Assembly: GCF_000430585.1 (NCBI RefSeq)
Contig: NZ_AUMH01000011.1
Span: 1 to 64,000 of the forward strand
Source of the DNA: Alicyclobacillus herbarius DSM 13609
Lineage (GTDB): Bacteria > Bacillota > Bacilli > Alicyclobacillales > Alicyclobacillaceae
Direction: 5' to 3'
Length of the DNA stretch: 64,000 nt
A program made the translations under genes and the position numbers. Positions 9,334-16,969 of the stretch are shown here, one piece after another. Under the pieces are notes generated by a model that searched no databases, was not told where the DNA came from, and worked only from the letters and a program-made list of their open reading frames with translations. The number at the start of each line of letters is the position of its first letter. The first letter of the stretch is position 1.

Positions 9334-10847
9334 TAGGCATCATCCGGGGCAGCAGGATTCACGCCGGTTTGCCCCTGTGCGCCGCTTGAATTCACGGGTA
9401 GGCCATCTATGCCTTCCCCGTCTCGCAGGCGCTGGACAAGAGCAAATCCGCGGGCTACACGGCGACGTTCATCCTCGTCCGCCTCTGGGTCCACCCACGG
9501 GAGCATCTGCGGTACAAAGTTCCGTAGTAACTCAGCCGCGGCATCGATGGATACCAGCCCCGCCTCGACACCTGTGGACAGGCCGTTGATGAGTGTGTTG
9601 ATGGTCGTCGCAACCTCTGCGTCATCCTGCAGGCTGACCTCGTCCCACTCGATACGGGCGTCGTAGCTGTCCAGGGTCCGGTTCTCCACCTTGGCCCACA
9701 TCGCCAGAAACATTGACGCCAGCTCCCCGAACGGTTCTCGAACTGGCCGCGCTTGCGGTGGATTTTCCGCATGAGCGGCACCATTTGTTCGCTGACACTG
9801 GCCTTGGACGACTGCACCGCCGTGCCGAAAGCAAACTCCGGGGTTTCGGTCACGTCCACAATGCAGAAGTAGAGGAACTTCAGTAGCATGGTGACTCCGG
9901 CCAGGCCGCTGTCCGCCGTAATGAACTCGGCATCCTCCCCGTCTTGCAGGAAGAAGATTTCTCGACCGGAGAAATTGATCCGACCGGATTTCACTTCCTC
10001 GTCCGAAAAGTTGTCCGCCAGGAATTTGCGCACGTCCTTGAGCTTGAACTTGACCTTGGGACGGCTGAACATCTTTGAGCCCTGTACGGCAAACAGCATT
10101 ACGTCATGATAGGCACGCAGGTACGGCTCGACGGCTTCCAATTCGCTGACACCGTACATCCGGTATTCCTCCGCCTCATTTTTGAAATGGACGATAGGGG
10201 ATGAATCCCCATGGATTCGGCTCCGTCTTGTCCTGGGCCCGTACTTCCGCAGGTGCCCGGCTGTCGGCCGTGATGACATGCTGCTCCGCGTTCCAAGTCT
10301 CGTCGACCACGTATTGCTGGATGACTCTCCCGTCCGCATCCCGGAGCGTGACAGGGTGCCGGATGACCACCTGCGCCCACTCGCCTGTAACGGGGTCTAG
10401 TACAGGCGTCACCCACTCCGGCGGGACCAATTGCAGCTGGAACTGCAGCAATCTGCTAAATTTGTCGGGATAGCGTGACAACTGCACGAATACGTCGCCG
10501 TCTCGCAGCGCGTTGCGGACCGTGCGCAGGAGCTTCCCCCGCCAGCGCGTGAAGTGCTCCTCAAGGACCTGGTCTGCGTCCGGATCATCGTGCGAGAAGT
10601 GCGGTACGCCCATGAACCCAGCTATGGTGTTAATAATGGGCTTAGCAAAGGCGGCTCCAAGCTTATATTGCTCGTTCGTATTCCGGTAGAGTTCCCGGGC
10701 CAGCGTATAGTCCACCCGGGAGCTGTCCGGCGTGTACGGTGCGGTGAAGTCCGACACGGACCACATCTGTTGGCGAAGTGCATTGATTTCGCCAATGGCG
10801 CGCCGCCACCAGCTGTGCCGGACTGTTTTCGTGCGCACATCAGGCAT
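9333..10847 (-). pseudogene. Phage portal protein, two frameshifts
   Basis: Three consecutive frames form a portal protein of about 504 residues. Frame one (ATG 10847) ends NPWGFIP; frame two resumes IVHFKNEAEEYRMYGVSELE once one extra base near 10203 is removed. Frame two runs to GQFENR, and frame three begins FGELASMFLAMWAKVENRTL after one missing T near 9730 is restored. Motifs fit the portal family: YKLGAAFAKPIINTIAGFMG, RNALRDGDVFVQL, GVSELEAVEPYLRAYHDVML. Opposite-sign indels leave the total length a multiple of three. The start overlaps the repaired terL stop, and the stop overlaps the minor head gene start. The portal forms the dodecameric DNA entry ring of the head. Confidence 0.85.
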
Positions 10848-12080
10848 AGAACCTCACCCCCTTCAGCGCCTGCCGAATGTCCTCATCCATGGGCGGGTGA
10901 TTCAGGTTTGTGTATATCGCATACCGCAGGGCATCCAAAGCGTGGCATTCTGTTTGAGCGGCTTGTCCTCGCCGCGTTGTTGGGCCTTAGGGTCCCATAC
11001 GTAGGACGCGAATTCACGCCGCAGATGCGTCCAGGATTCATGCACGAACAGATCCCCATCCGCCAGAAGGCGTCCCACCAGCTGGATGCCTTCCAGCACT
11101 GCATTGTCGGCGTCGACCACGTGCAGCCCCCGCCGGCGCAACTGAAGCGCAAAGGATGCGGCCGCCGGGTCCAGGTAAATCGTCACCCGGTCGCGCACAT
11201 CCTCAAGCCATGCTTCTACGTCATCGGCATACTGAGCGTCCGTCTTCTGGCGGCCCATTTCCCGACTGTCGAAGTAGTACTCGCTCAGGACGTACCATCG
11301 ACCGCCATATCGCCCCACAAGCTCCACAGTCGTTGGGTTTGTCGTCCCATAGTCCCCGCCGGCGATAAGCCGGTCGCATTCATGCGGGTGGGGAACGTCA
11401 CTGACCACGTGCCACGATTCGCCCCACATGTCGTAGACCGCGCCCTCAGCCTGCACCCATAACCCCAAAATGAACCGCTTGTACCAAAGGCCCGTATACT
11501 CACGCTTGAGCGCCTCGACATAGGCCGGATCAAGGTTGAGATTGTCCTCCAGTTCGAAATGCCAGGCCTTCAGATCCAACCCCGGCCGGTCGAGATACCC
11601 AATCTTGAGCCAGTGAAATGGGTTGTCCGGGTTCGTCGTGCCGAAGAACTTGGCCCCCGGCACCGACAGGCGGGACGTGAGCATACGGAAGAAGCCCTCC
11701 GGCCAGTGCGTGATCTCGTCGCCGTAGGCCCCAGCCAGGGTCAAGCCGCGGATTTTATTCTCCGCGCGCTCGTCGTTCGCGCCGGCCACGTACATCCGGC
11801 GGCCGCAGACGTAGTCACCCTCGCCACGGTTGTAGTGGTATAACCGCGGTCCAAGGATTTGCTCCATGACGTCCAGGATATTGCGCTTAAGCGTGCGCTC
11901 CGTCTTGCCGACCATCAGCAGGTCGCCCACGGGCCCCGTGGCGATGTAGTCCAACCACCGAACGATGCTGGCTATGGTCTTGCCCGAACGAACCGCGCCT
12001 TCCCAGATGTTCAGGCGAGCATCGCTCTCGCGCATCGATCGAAGCTGCTTCGGACTGAACCGGCCCCACTGGAAGCTCAT
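10840..12080 (-). pseudogene. Phage terminase large subunit (TerL), frameshifted near the C-terminus
   Basis: The protein packages DNA into the head using an ATPase and a nuclease domain. Visible are the Walker A loop (WEGAVRSGKTIASI), the Walker B region (LTLAGAYGDEI) and the nuclease part beginning LIAGGDYGTTNPTTVELV with FYLDPAAASFAL-like acidic positions (VTIYLDPAAASF). The main frame ends early at 10902. One base lost near 10944 separates KPLKQN from HALDALRYAIYTNLNHPPMD, which is the normal C-terminal sequence. Repaired, the gene ends at TGA 10840 overlapping the portal start by eight bases and encodes about 413 residues. The start at 12080 overlaps the terS stop. Confidence 0.85.
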
Positions 12081-12775
12081 TCATCGCCACTGTCCCGGAT
12101 CTCCTTGACCAAGCTGTCCAGGCTGCCGGGGTCCGTGTCCGACACCTTCTCGACTTTGTGCTTGAGGTCGAGCAGTGTCGTCTTGCGTTCCTGCACCCGC
12201 GTCAACGCCTCCTCAATGCGCTGGATGCGGTCAAGAGCCGCTTCACGGCGCTCGCTCCGGATATCCGTGTCTCCATGCAGTTCACTGGACTGTTCGCTCC
12301 GATCCTCAAACTGCAGGACCATATCCGGACCTTCCTGCAGGCGCCGGATGCGCTGAAGCATGCGGCGTTCGCGAATCTCGAGCAGACGGATTTCACGGTC
12401 GAGTTGGGCAGCGACATCGGTATCGACTAACGAAAAAAGGACCCGCTCTTCTTCATCGAGCGCGTCCAAATAGATGGCCTAGTATTCGCCGGTCACGACA
12501 GCCTTCTTGTTACCGGGCGGCCCGCCTGGTCCGCCACGGTTCCCGACGGCGTTCCTATTGCCTCGAGGTGCCCCGGGTCGTTTCGTAACGTTACTTTTCA
12601 ATTCGGTAACGTTACTGTTCAGTCGTACATTCCATCGGTCTTGGTTTTTCCATTTTCGGACTTGGGTGTCGAGCACTCCAAGAGCTTTTGCAATATCCTT
12701 CAACTTCATCTTTCCGCCCGATTCACGCCACATCTGAAATGCACGGTCGCGTTCCGGGCTGCGCTGGCGAGGCAC
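12077..12775 (-). pseudogene. Phage terminase small subunit (TerS), split by an in-frame amber codon
   Basis: GTG 12775 starts MPRQRSPERDRAFQMWRESG, followed by an HTH (LKDIAKALGVLDTQVRKWKN) and a Gly/Pro/Asn-rich linker (GNRNAVGNRGGPGGPPGNKK), then VVTGEY and TAG at 12479-12481. Without any frame change the sequence continues AIYLDALDEEERVLFSLVDT ... EIRLLEIRERRMLQRIRRLQ, which is the usual second half of this TerS family. In relatives I remember a Glu where the amber stands. If read through, the protein has 232 residues. TerS recognises the packaging site on phage DNA. The distal half also overlaps the terL start, as expected for one gene. Confidence 0.85.
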
Positions 12776-12820
12776 TACATCTCACCCCACCTCCAAAAAC
12801 TGGGTTGAGTTGGTTTCAGG

Positions 12821-12846
12821 AAAAAGAAAACCCGCCTAAGCGGCAA
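12821..12846 (-). terminator. Terminator of the ParA-like gene
   Basis: On the minus strand, just after the ParA-like stop, lies the hairpin CCGC-TTAG-GCGG followed by GTTTTCTTTTT. It separates this gene from terS, so the ATPase gene is a closed transcription unit inside the prophage. Confidence 0.7.
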
Positions 12847-12851
12847 CGTAA

Positions 12852-13925
12852 CTACAAACGATTTACAACGTCTTCGATCGCTGCGCGGCATTTTTCAATC
12901 TGGTCAGGATTCACCTGAGCCGTTTCCCCATACAAGTTGAACCGCCCAGGTCTCATTTCTGTAAGCGGTATTCCTTGATTAGCTGCTACAACACCCGCTG
13001 AATTAAAATCCCGTAAATCGATATGGTAATTTGCGACAAACTCATGTAGTGTATTAATAGAAGAGTCCCTTGGTGTGAATCGATCAGGATTCTTTTGAAA
13101 CTGAACCCATGCATTTTCCTGAATCACAGAGGACAGACCAGCAAAGGCTTTGGCAGTTCCTTGGAATTGGGCAAACCGGTTCCCGACAAGCAAGTGAACC
13201 TTTGGCAGTTCTAACCCAGCTTGAGAAGCTAATGCCGCGAATGTGTAATTCTGATACACGGGATGAGGAATATTCACTCCGTATACTAATCCAAATAACG
13301 CACCTACACCTGTTCTTGATGAATCATCAGCGTTAAAGGGAACTATAATTCTGTCTGCAGCCACTATGGCCTGTTGTGTATACAGTGCAAAACTGGGGTT
13401 GGTATCAATAAATATGGTTATGTTCCCATCAAACTCTTGAGCCACAAGGTCACATAAATCTCGTGCCCAGAGAATAACGTTTCTCCAGGTATTTGTTAAT
13501 GTCCCTTGTGGATTAGCATAGTACGACAATGCAGATAACAATATCTCGAGATTTCCGTCTCCTGGAATTATGAATACATTTTCAGGGAGACTATGATTTA
13601 TTTCCGATACTTTATGTACAAACTGCTTTACATTTAACGATTCTGCTGGCCGTGTAGCACCGAGATTACTCAGTTGGTCACTGAAGAAACCAACTATCGT
13701 TCTCGGCTTATCATCGGTCTGGATTTTGAGGAGAGTTGACTCACCTTGCGTACCTCCTCCAAAGTATGTCATAGTAGCGTTGGCTTGCGGGCAAAGATCA
13801 AGTATCAATACTTTTTCATCTGGATGTTTAGCTGCATACTCAGACCCTAGATGAAACGTGAGTGTACTCTTGCCAACGCCACCTTTATTGTTCCATAGCA
13901 CATATCTTTTCTTGATATTTCCCAT
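12852..13925 (-). CDS. ParA/MinD-like ATPase (probable prophage cargo gene)
   Basis: A 357-residue deviant-Walker P-loop ATPase. Residues 8-21 carry YVLWNNKGGVGKST, followed by VLILDLCPQANAT (switch I region) and ITIFIDTNPSFALYTQQAIV (Walker B), then ADRIIVPFNADDSSRTGVG. These are the hallmarks of ParA partition ATPases, which dimerise on DNA when ATP-bound. No ParB partner or centromere repeat is seen beside it. ATG 13925 is chosen because GGGGAGG lies eight bases upstream; a longer frame to 13961 lacks a site. The DNA is more A+T-rich than the phage genes, the gene has its own terminator, and it sits between the late regulator and terS, a usual place for moron genes. It is intact while most neighbouring genes are broken. 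Confidence 0.75.
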   Translation of the reverse strand: MGNIKKRYVLWNNKGGVGKSTLTFHLGSEYAAKHPDEKVLILDLCPQANATMTYFGGGTQGESTLLKIQTDDKPRTIVGFFSDQLSNLGATRPAESLNVKQFVHKVSEINHSLPENVFIIPGDGNLEILLSALSYYANPQGTLTNTWRNVILWARDLCDLVAQEFDGNITIFIDTNPSFALYTQQAIVAADRIIVPFNADDSSRTGVGALFGLVYGVNIPHPVYQNYTFAALASQAGLELPKVHLLVGNRFAQFQGTAKAFAGLSSVIQENAWVQFQKNPDRFTPRDSSINTLHEFVANYHIDLRDFNSAGVVAANQGIPLTEMRPGRFNLYGETAQVNPDQIEKCRAAIEDVVNRL

Positions 13926-14474
13926 GTTCTCAACCTCCCCTCCAAAATATTCTCCAATCACAGCAATTATCCTGCTAATCTGTCTGATATATAGTCATGA
14001 CCGCACGCGCGAGGTCTCAGCCGGGCACCGTCTCTCAACAGGGGAGAGCCCGCGGTGCCGTTGGATGCTCCCCTGTTCACCACAAAATGGCCCGCCGGTG
14101 CGGTCCGTACCATCAGGCACTTATCATCGGTGAAATACCGCCCAGTTGCGAGGACACCGACCGGCGTGCGATGAGTGCGATGGTCTTGGTCTGTTTGCTT
14201 CTTGCCCTACATACTACCGAGCCCCATGGCTTCGAGTGATATTTGGCACCACTTCTGGCCACCAGAGGGCACTAGGCAGAGTTTCTTCCTCGTTATTTTA
14301 TATGTAGATTGCCCTCCGATCACGCCGGATCAGGTACCGTCATGGCAAAGACCCGCCAGCCCTTCATCCAGCAGGGCCTATCTTCGACACTGCCATAGTA
14401 ACATGGCAAATACTATACTGTGTCCTGTCTTTGTCCGGTATTTGTCCAGCATTTGTCCGGTCGATTTTGCTTTT
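13926..14474. other. Non-coding stretch between ParA-like gene and late regulator
   Basis: About 550 bp without a convincing gene on either strand. It contains the ribosome site of the ParA-like gene and an A+T-rich stretch (13940-13995) likely to hold its promoter. A strong hairpin with complementary arms GGGCACCG and CGGTGCC lies near 14028-14062, without a T-run. A short hairpin TGCCAT/ATGGCA lies near 14392-14408, and the 11-bp repeats described separately lie at its right end. Phage late promoters or the packaging site could lie here, but nothing decides this. Confidence 0.4.
14419..14462. repeat. Four 11-bp direct repeats with TGTCC core
   Basis: Four units in exact 11-bp register: tgtgtcctgtc, tttgtccggta, tttgtccagca, tttgtccggtc. 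On the minus strand they read as repeated GGACAAA about one helical turn apart, starting 12 bp after the late-regulator stop codon. Such phased repeats are typical protein-binding arrays. In this location they could bind the regulator or the small terminase, which is inference. Confidence 0.6.
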
Positions 14475-14789
14475 TCACCGCCAACGCTCCATCTCTACCA
14501 CGGCGCGCTCCACCATCTCCTGTACACGGCTCTTGCTTCGATGCAGGCGTAACGCAGCGCTCCGATAAGTATGCCCGTCGCGAAACACCATGCGGAGAAC
14601 CTGCTGATAGTCCGGATGCAACTCCGAGATGGCCGATTGAATCTCGGCCACCTCGCACTCCACATCGTCCAGTTCCTGCTGAAGGCTGGCTTTCTCTAAC
14701 TCCAACCGTTCTGCCCGGTCGAGCGTGTTGGCCACAAAATCCGCCAGGGAGTCCTTAAAACCGGGGCTGCGAGGCATGTCATCCAGCAC
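14475..14789 (-). CDS. Phage late-transcription regulator, sigma-70 region 4-like
   Basis: A 104-residue protein starting at GTG 14789. Its first half is a predicted coiled coil (ERLELEKASLQQELDDVECE). The second half is a sigma-region-4-like HTH (HPDYQQVLRMVFRDGHTYRS, AALRLHRSKSRVQEMVERAV). This build is shared with ArpU/RinA-type and other small sigma-like regulators that switch on the packaging and structural genes in phages of Gram-positive hosts. It lies upstream of terS in transcription direction, as these regulators do, and the upstream fragment overlaps its start. No lesion is visible. The precise subfamily is not certain. Confidence 0.65.
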   Translation of the reverse strand: MLDDMPRSPGFKDSLADFVANTLDRAERLELEKASLQQELDDVECEVAEIQSAISELHPDYQQVLRMVFRDGHTYRSAALRLHRSKSRVQEMVERAVVEMERWR

Positions 14790-14928
14790 GGGGCTTCACA
14801 TCATGCCAGAAAGTACAGCGCAGTTTTCCAGAAGGCCGCGGGACATGCCGCCGGAGTTCATGGATTTCGTCTTCCGTCAATGCGTTCAGCAAATCTATGA
14901 CCAGGTCGGTATGAGGTGAGCGAATGAA
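14779..14928 (-). pseudogene. 3' remnant of a small phage gene upstream of the late regulator
   Basis: A minus-strand frame ending at TGA 14779-14781 reads LVIDLLNALTEDEIHELRRH followed by VPRPSGKLRCTFWHDVKPRAG. It overlaps the start of the late regulator gene by about 11 bases, typical for an operon. Its 5' end is cut off where the IS4-type transposase fragment begins. I do not recognise the protein. Confidence 0.45.
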
Positions 14929-15111
14929 AAGCTTGGACGAATTCATCTTGTCGACTCATCCACGATCACCATGTGCCTATCTCAGTATCGGTGGGCAGAG
15001 TTTCGGAAGACCAAGGCCGGCGTGAAGATGCATCTGCGCTTGGTCTTCATGGACCGCCAGGTGATCCCCGACAAAGTCATTCTGACCCACGCTCGTCATG
15101 CGGACAGGACG
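14929..15111 (+). pseudogene. IS4-family transposase fragment
   Basis: The plus strand encodes KLGRIHLVDSSTITMCLSQY, RWAEFRKTKAGVKMHLRLVF and MDRQVIPDKVILTHARHADR in one frame. These correspond to the region around the first catalytic Asp (LVDSST) and the following beta strands of IS4-type DDE transposases. Both ends of the protein are missing, and the frame passes directly into integrase sequence at about 15111. It marks the scar of an IS-driven deletion that removed the lysogeny and replication region of the prophage. Confidence 0.7.
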
Positions 15112-15431
15112 AAAAAGCCGGGCCAAATTATCACGAGTACGGGTTGGTCTTTACGTCAGAGAATGGAGAACCGATTCACAAGCGGAACCTCATTCGCCGG
15201 CACTTCAAGCCCATTCTGAAGGCTGCTGGCCTCCCAGAGAATATCAGACTATATGATCTGCGACATACCTGCGCCACGTTGCTCCTGGCTGCCGGTGAAA
15301 ACCCAAAAATCGTGAGTGAACGGCTAGGACATGCCAGTGTCAACATGACACTCAACCGCTACTCCCACGTCCTCCCCGACATGCAGAAAAGTGCTGCAGA
15401 TAAGCTCCAGTGGATGCTATTTCGTGGCTGA
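15112..15431 (+). pseudogene. Tyrosine integrase, C-terminal catalytic remnant
   Basis: The frame reads GPNYHEYGLVFTSENGEPIH and RNLIRRHFKPILKAAGLPEN, followed by the catalytic box IRLYDLRHTCATLLLAAGEN (Arg and His of RxxH), the second His region VSERLGHASVNMT and the nucleophile tyrosine segment LNRYSHVLPDMQ. The protein ends LQWMLFRG. The DNA-binding N-terminal two thirds and the first catalytic Arg are gone, replaced by IS4 sequence. The remnant ends about 100 bp from the 3' end of tRNA-Val, the usual geometry of an integrase next to its attachment site. Confidence 0.8.
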
Positions 15432-15466
15432 ACAAACAGCCCGCACACAATACGCACACAAGCTAC

Positions 15467-15494
15467 GAAAAAGGCCGCTCGGTGGTGAGCGGCC
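15467..15494 (-). terminator. Terminator of the tRNA operon
   Basis: On the minus strand: GGCCGCTC, six-base loop, GAGCGGCC, then TTTTT. The perfect 8-bp stem 38 bp after tRNA-Val ends the tRNA transcript. Confidence 0.85.
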
Positions 15495-15531
15495 AAGGTC
15501 TCAAAATCCGCGTCATATCAAGGTTTTTTCA

Positions 15532-15607
15532 TGGTGGGCGGTAACGGGCTCGAACCGCTGACCCCCTGCTTGTAAGGCAGGTGCTCTCCCAACTGAGCTA
15601 ACCGCCC
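15532..15607 (-). tRNA. tRNA-Val (TAC)
   Basis: Cloverleaf with 7-bp acceptor GGGCGGT/ACCGCCC, anticodon loop CTTACAA giving TAC, T-arm GGTTCGAGCC, and an encoded CCA. Last gene of the operon; its 3' end faces the integrase remnant, so it is the likely prophage attachment site. Confidence 0.95.
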
Positions 15608-15655
15608 AAACACTGGCATTGAGTAAGCCGCGCTGTCCATGCGCGGCTTACCTTG

Positions 15656-15731
15656 TGGAGCTCCCAACCAGGCTCGAACTGGTGACCTCATCCTTACCAT
15701 GGATGCGCTCTGCCAACTGAGCTATGGGAGC
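15656..15731 (-). tRNA. tRNA-Thr (GGT)
   Basis: Acceptor GCTCCCA/TGGGAGC, anticodon loop ATGGTAA giving GGT, discriminator T followed by encoded CCA. Confidence 0.95.
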
Positions 15732-15732
15732 C

Positions 15733-15807
15733 TGGCTCCCCGAGTAGGATTCGAACCTACGACCCTCCGGTTAACAGCCGGATGCTCTACCGCTGAGCTA
15801 TCGGGGA
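15733..15807 (-). tRNA. tRNA-Asn (GTT)
   Basis: Acceptor TCCCCGA/TCGGGGA, anticodon stem CCGGC with loop carrying GTT, T-arm GGTTCGAATCC, discriminator G and encoded CCA. Confidence 0.95.
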
Positions 15808-15851
15808 ATACAGGTCATCACCACTTGTGCAACGGAACAAACCGAAGGTTA

Positions 15852-15926
15852 TGGTGGAGGTAGTCGGATTCGAACCGACGGCCCCCTGCGTGCAAAGCAG
15901 GTGCTCTCCCTCTGAGCTATACCCCC
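15852..15926 (-). tRNA. tRNA-Ala (TGC)
   Basis: Acceptor GGGGGTA/TACCTCC with one G-T pair, anticodon stem CCTGC/GCAGG with TGC in the loop, discriminator A and encoded CCA. Confidence 0.95.
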
Positions 15927-15942
15927 GTTCGCGATCCATTGC

Positions 15943-16019
15943 TGGTCGGAGCAGCGGGATTTGAACCCACGACCTCCTGCTCCCAAGGCAGGCGCGCTAC
16001 CAAGCTGCGCTATGCTCCG
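15943..16019 (-). tRNA. tRNA-Pro (TGG)
   Basis: Acceptor CGGAGCA/TGCTCCG, anticodon stem CCTGC/GCAGG with TGG in the loop, D-arm GCGCAGCTTGGTAGCGC, encoded CCA. Confidence 0.95.
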
Positions 16020-16020
16020 A

Positions 16021-16097
16021 TGGCGTGCCCGGAGAGATTCGAACTCCCGACCTCTTGATTCGTAGTCAAGCACTCTATCCAGCTGAGCTACGGGCAC
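16021..16097 (-). tRNA. tRNA-Arg (ACG)
   Basis: Acceptor GTGCCCG/CGGGCAC, anticodon stem CTTGA/TCAAG with ACG in the loop (A34 normally edited to inosine), discriminator G and encoded CCA. Confidence 0.95.
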
Positions 16098-16159
16098 GTA
16101 AAACTGGGTGCTATCATTCTACTTTCGTGCATCACCCAGATCATCCAATACCCTTCGTG

Positions 16160-16234
16160 TGGCTGGGGAGGAAGGACTCGAACCTTCGAATGACGGAACC
16201 AAAATCCGTTGCCTTACCACTTGGCTACTCCCCA
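16160..16234 (-). tRNA. tRNA-Gln (TTG)
   Basis: Acceptor TGGGGAG/CTCCCCA, anticodon stem ACGGA/TCCGT with TTG in the loop, discriminator G and encoded CCA. Confidence 0.95.
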
Positions 16235-16250
16235 TCAAAAAGAAGTGATA

Positions 16251-16327
16251 TGGGGTGAGTAGTGGGAATCGAACCCACGAATGCCGGAACCACAATCCGG
16301 TGCGTTAACCACTTCGCCATACTCACC
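16251..16327 (-). tRNA. tRNA-His (GTG)
   Basis: Acceptor GTGAGTA/TACTCAC with the extra G(-1) opposite C73 that marks tRNA-His, anticodon stem CCGGA/TCCGG with GTG, encoded CCA. Confidence 0.95.
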
Positions 16328-16328
16328 A

Positions 16329-16404
16329 TGGCAGGGGCGGCAGGATTCGAACCCACGACATGCGGTTTTGGAGACCGCCGTTCTACCAACTGAACTACGC
16401 CCCT
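16329..16404 (-). tRNA. tRNA-Trp (CCA)
   Basis: Acceptor AGGGGCG/CGCCCCT, anticodon stem GCGGT/ACCGC with CCA in the loop, discriminator G and encoded CCA end. Confidence 0.95.
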
Positions 16405-16442
16405 AGGACCCGTTCAAGGGTCGAAAAGCTCTTGTGCCGCCC

Positions 16443-16526
<84 letters not shown>

Positions 16527-16530
16527 GCGA

Positions 16531-16606
<76 letters not shown>

Positions 16607-16627
16607 GCCGCGTCGGCGACACGAATT

Positions 16628-16657
16628 AAATTAGCACACCGAGCCGCCGTTTGTCAA
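16628..16657 (-). promoter_or_regulatory. Sigma-A promoter of the tRNA operon
   Basis: Minus strand TTGACA (16652-16657), an 18-bp G+C-rich spacer and TAATTT (16628-16633), about 22 bp before tRNA-Thr. The consensus -35 and the position between hfq and the tRNAs make it the operon promoter. Confidence 0.75.
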
Positions 16658-16678
16658 CACCTTTTTTAAAGCGCAGGG

Positions 16679-16927
16679 TCACTCCGCGTTGGCACTGCCC
16701 CCGTCTAACGTCAAGTTGACACTACGCATTGGCGTAAAGGTAGAGATAGCATGTTTGTAAATCATCTGTTGCTTCCCATCACTATCCAAAATTATGGTAA
16801 AATTGTCGAATGCCCGCAAGGTGCCGCGAATCTGAAATCCGTTCACGAGATACACCGTGATGGGGATTCGTTCTTTGCGAATCTGATTCAAAAACGTATC
16901 CTGAATGTTGATTGGCTGTTTGCTCAT
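16679..16927 (-). CDS. hfq: RNA chaperone Hfq
   Basis: An 82-residue Sm-like protein that forms a hexameric ring and binds small RNAs and A-rich tails. It starts [20 protein letters not shown] with the conserved N-terminal helix. Sm1 contains [20 protein letters not shown], and Sm2 carries YKHAISTF, the variant of the KH motif. ATG 16927 is chosen because GGAGGAGG lies six bases upstream; a GTG five codons earlier falls in that site. Length is usual for Firmicutes. It follows miaA directly, as in many bacteria, and no clear terminator separates it from the tRNA promoter. Confidence 0.97.
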   Translation of the reverse strand: MSKQPINIQDTFLNQIRKERIPITVYLVNGFQIRGTLRAFDNFTIILDSDGKQQMIYKHAISTFTPMRSVNLTLDGGSANAE

Positions 16928-16969
16928 GTTGGCCTCCTCCACTCCCGCAAGTAGCTGCTGCCTCTGTTA

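Noticed and set aside
13997-14239. Plus-strand open frames in the gap right of the ParA-like gene
   Set aside because: No ribosome site, no recognisable domain, and opposite direction to the surrounding phage genes.
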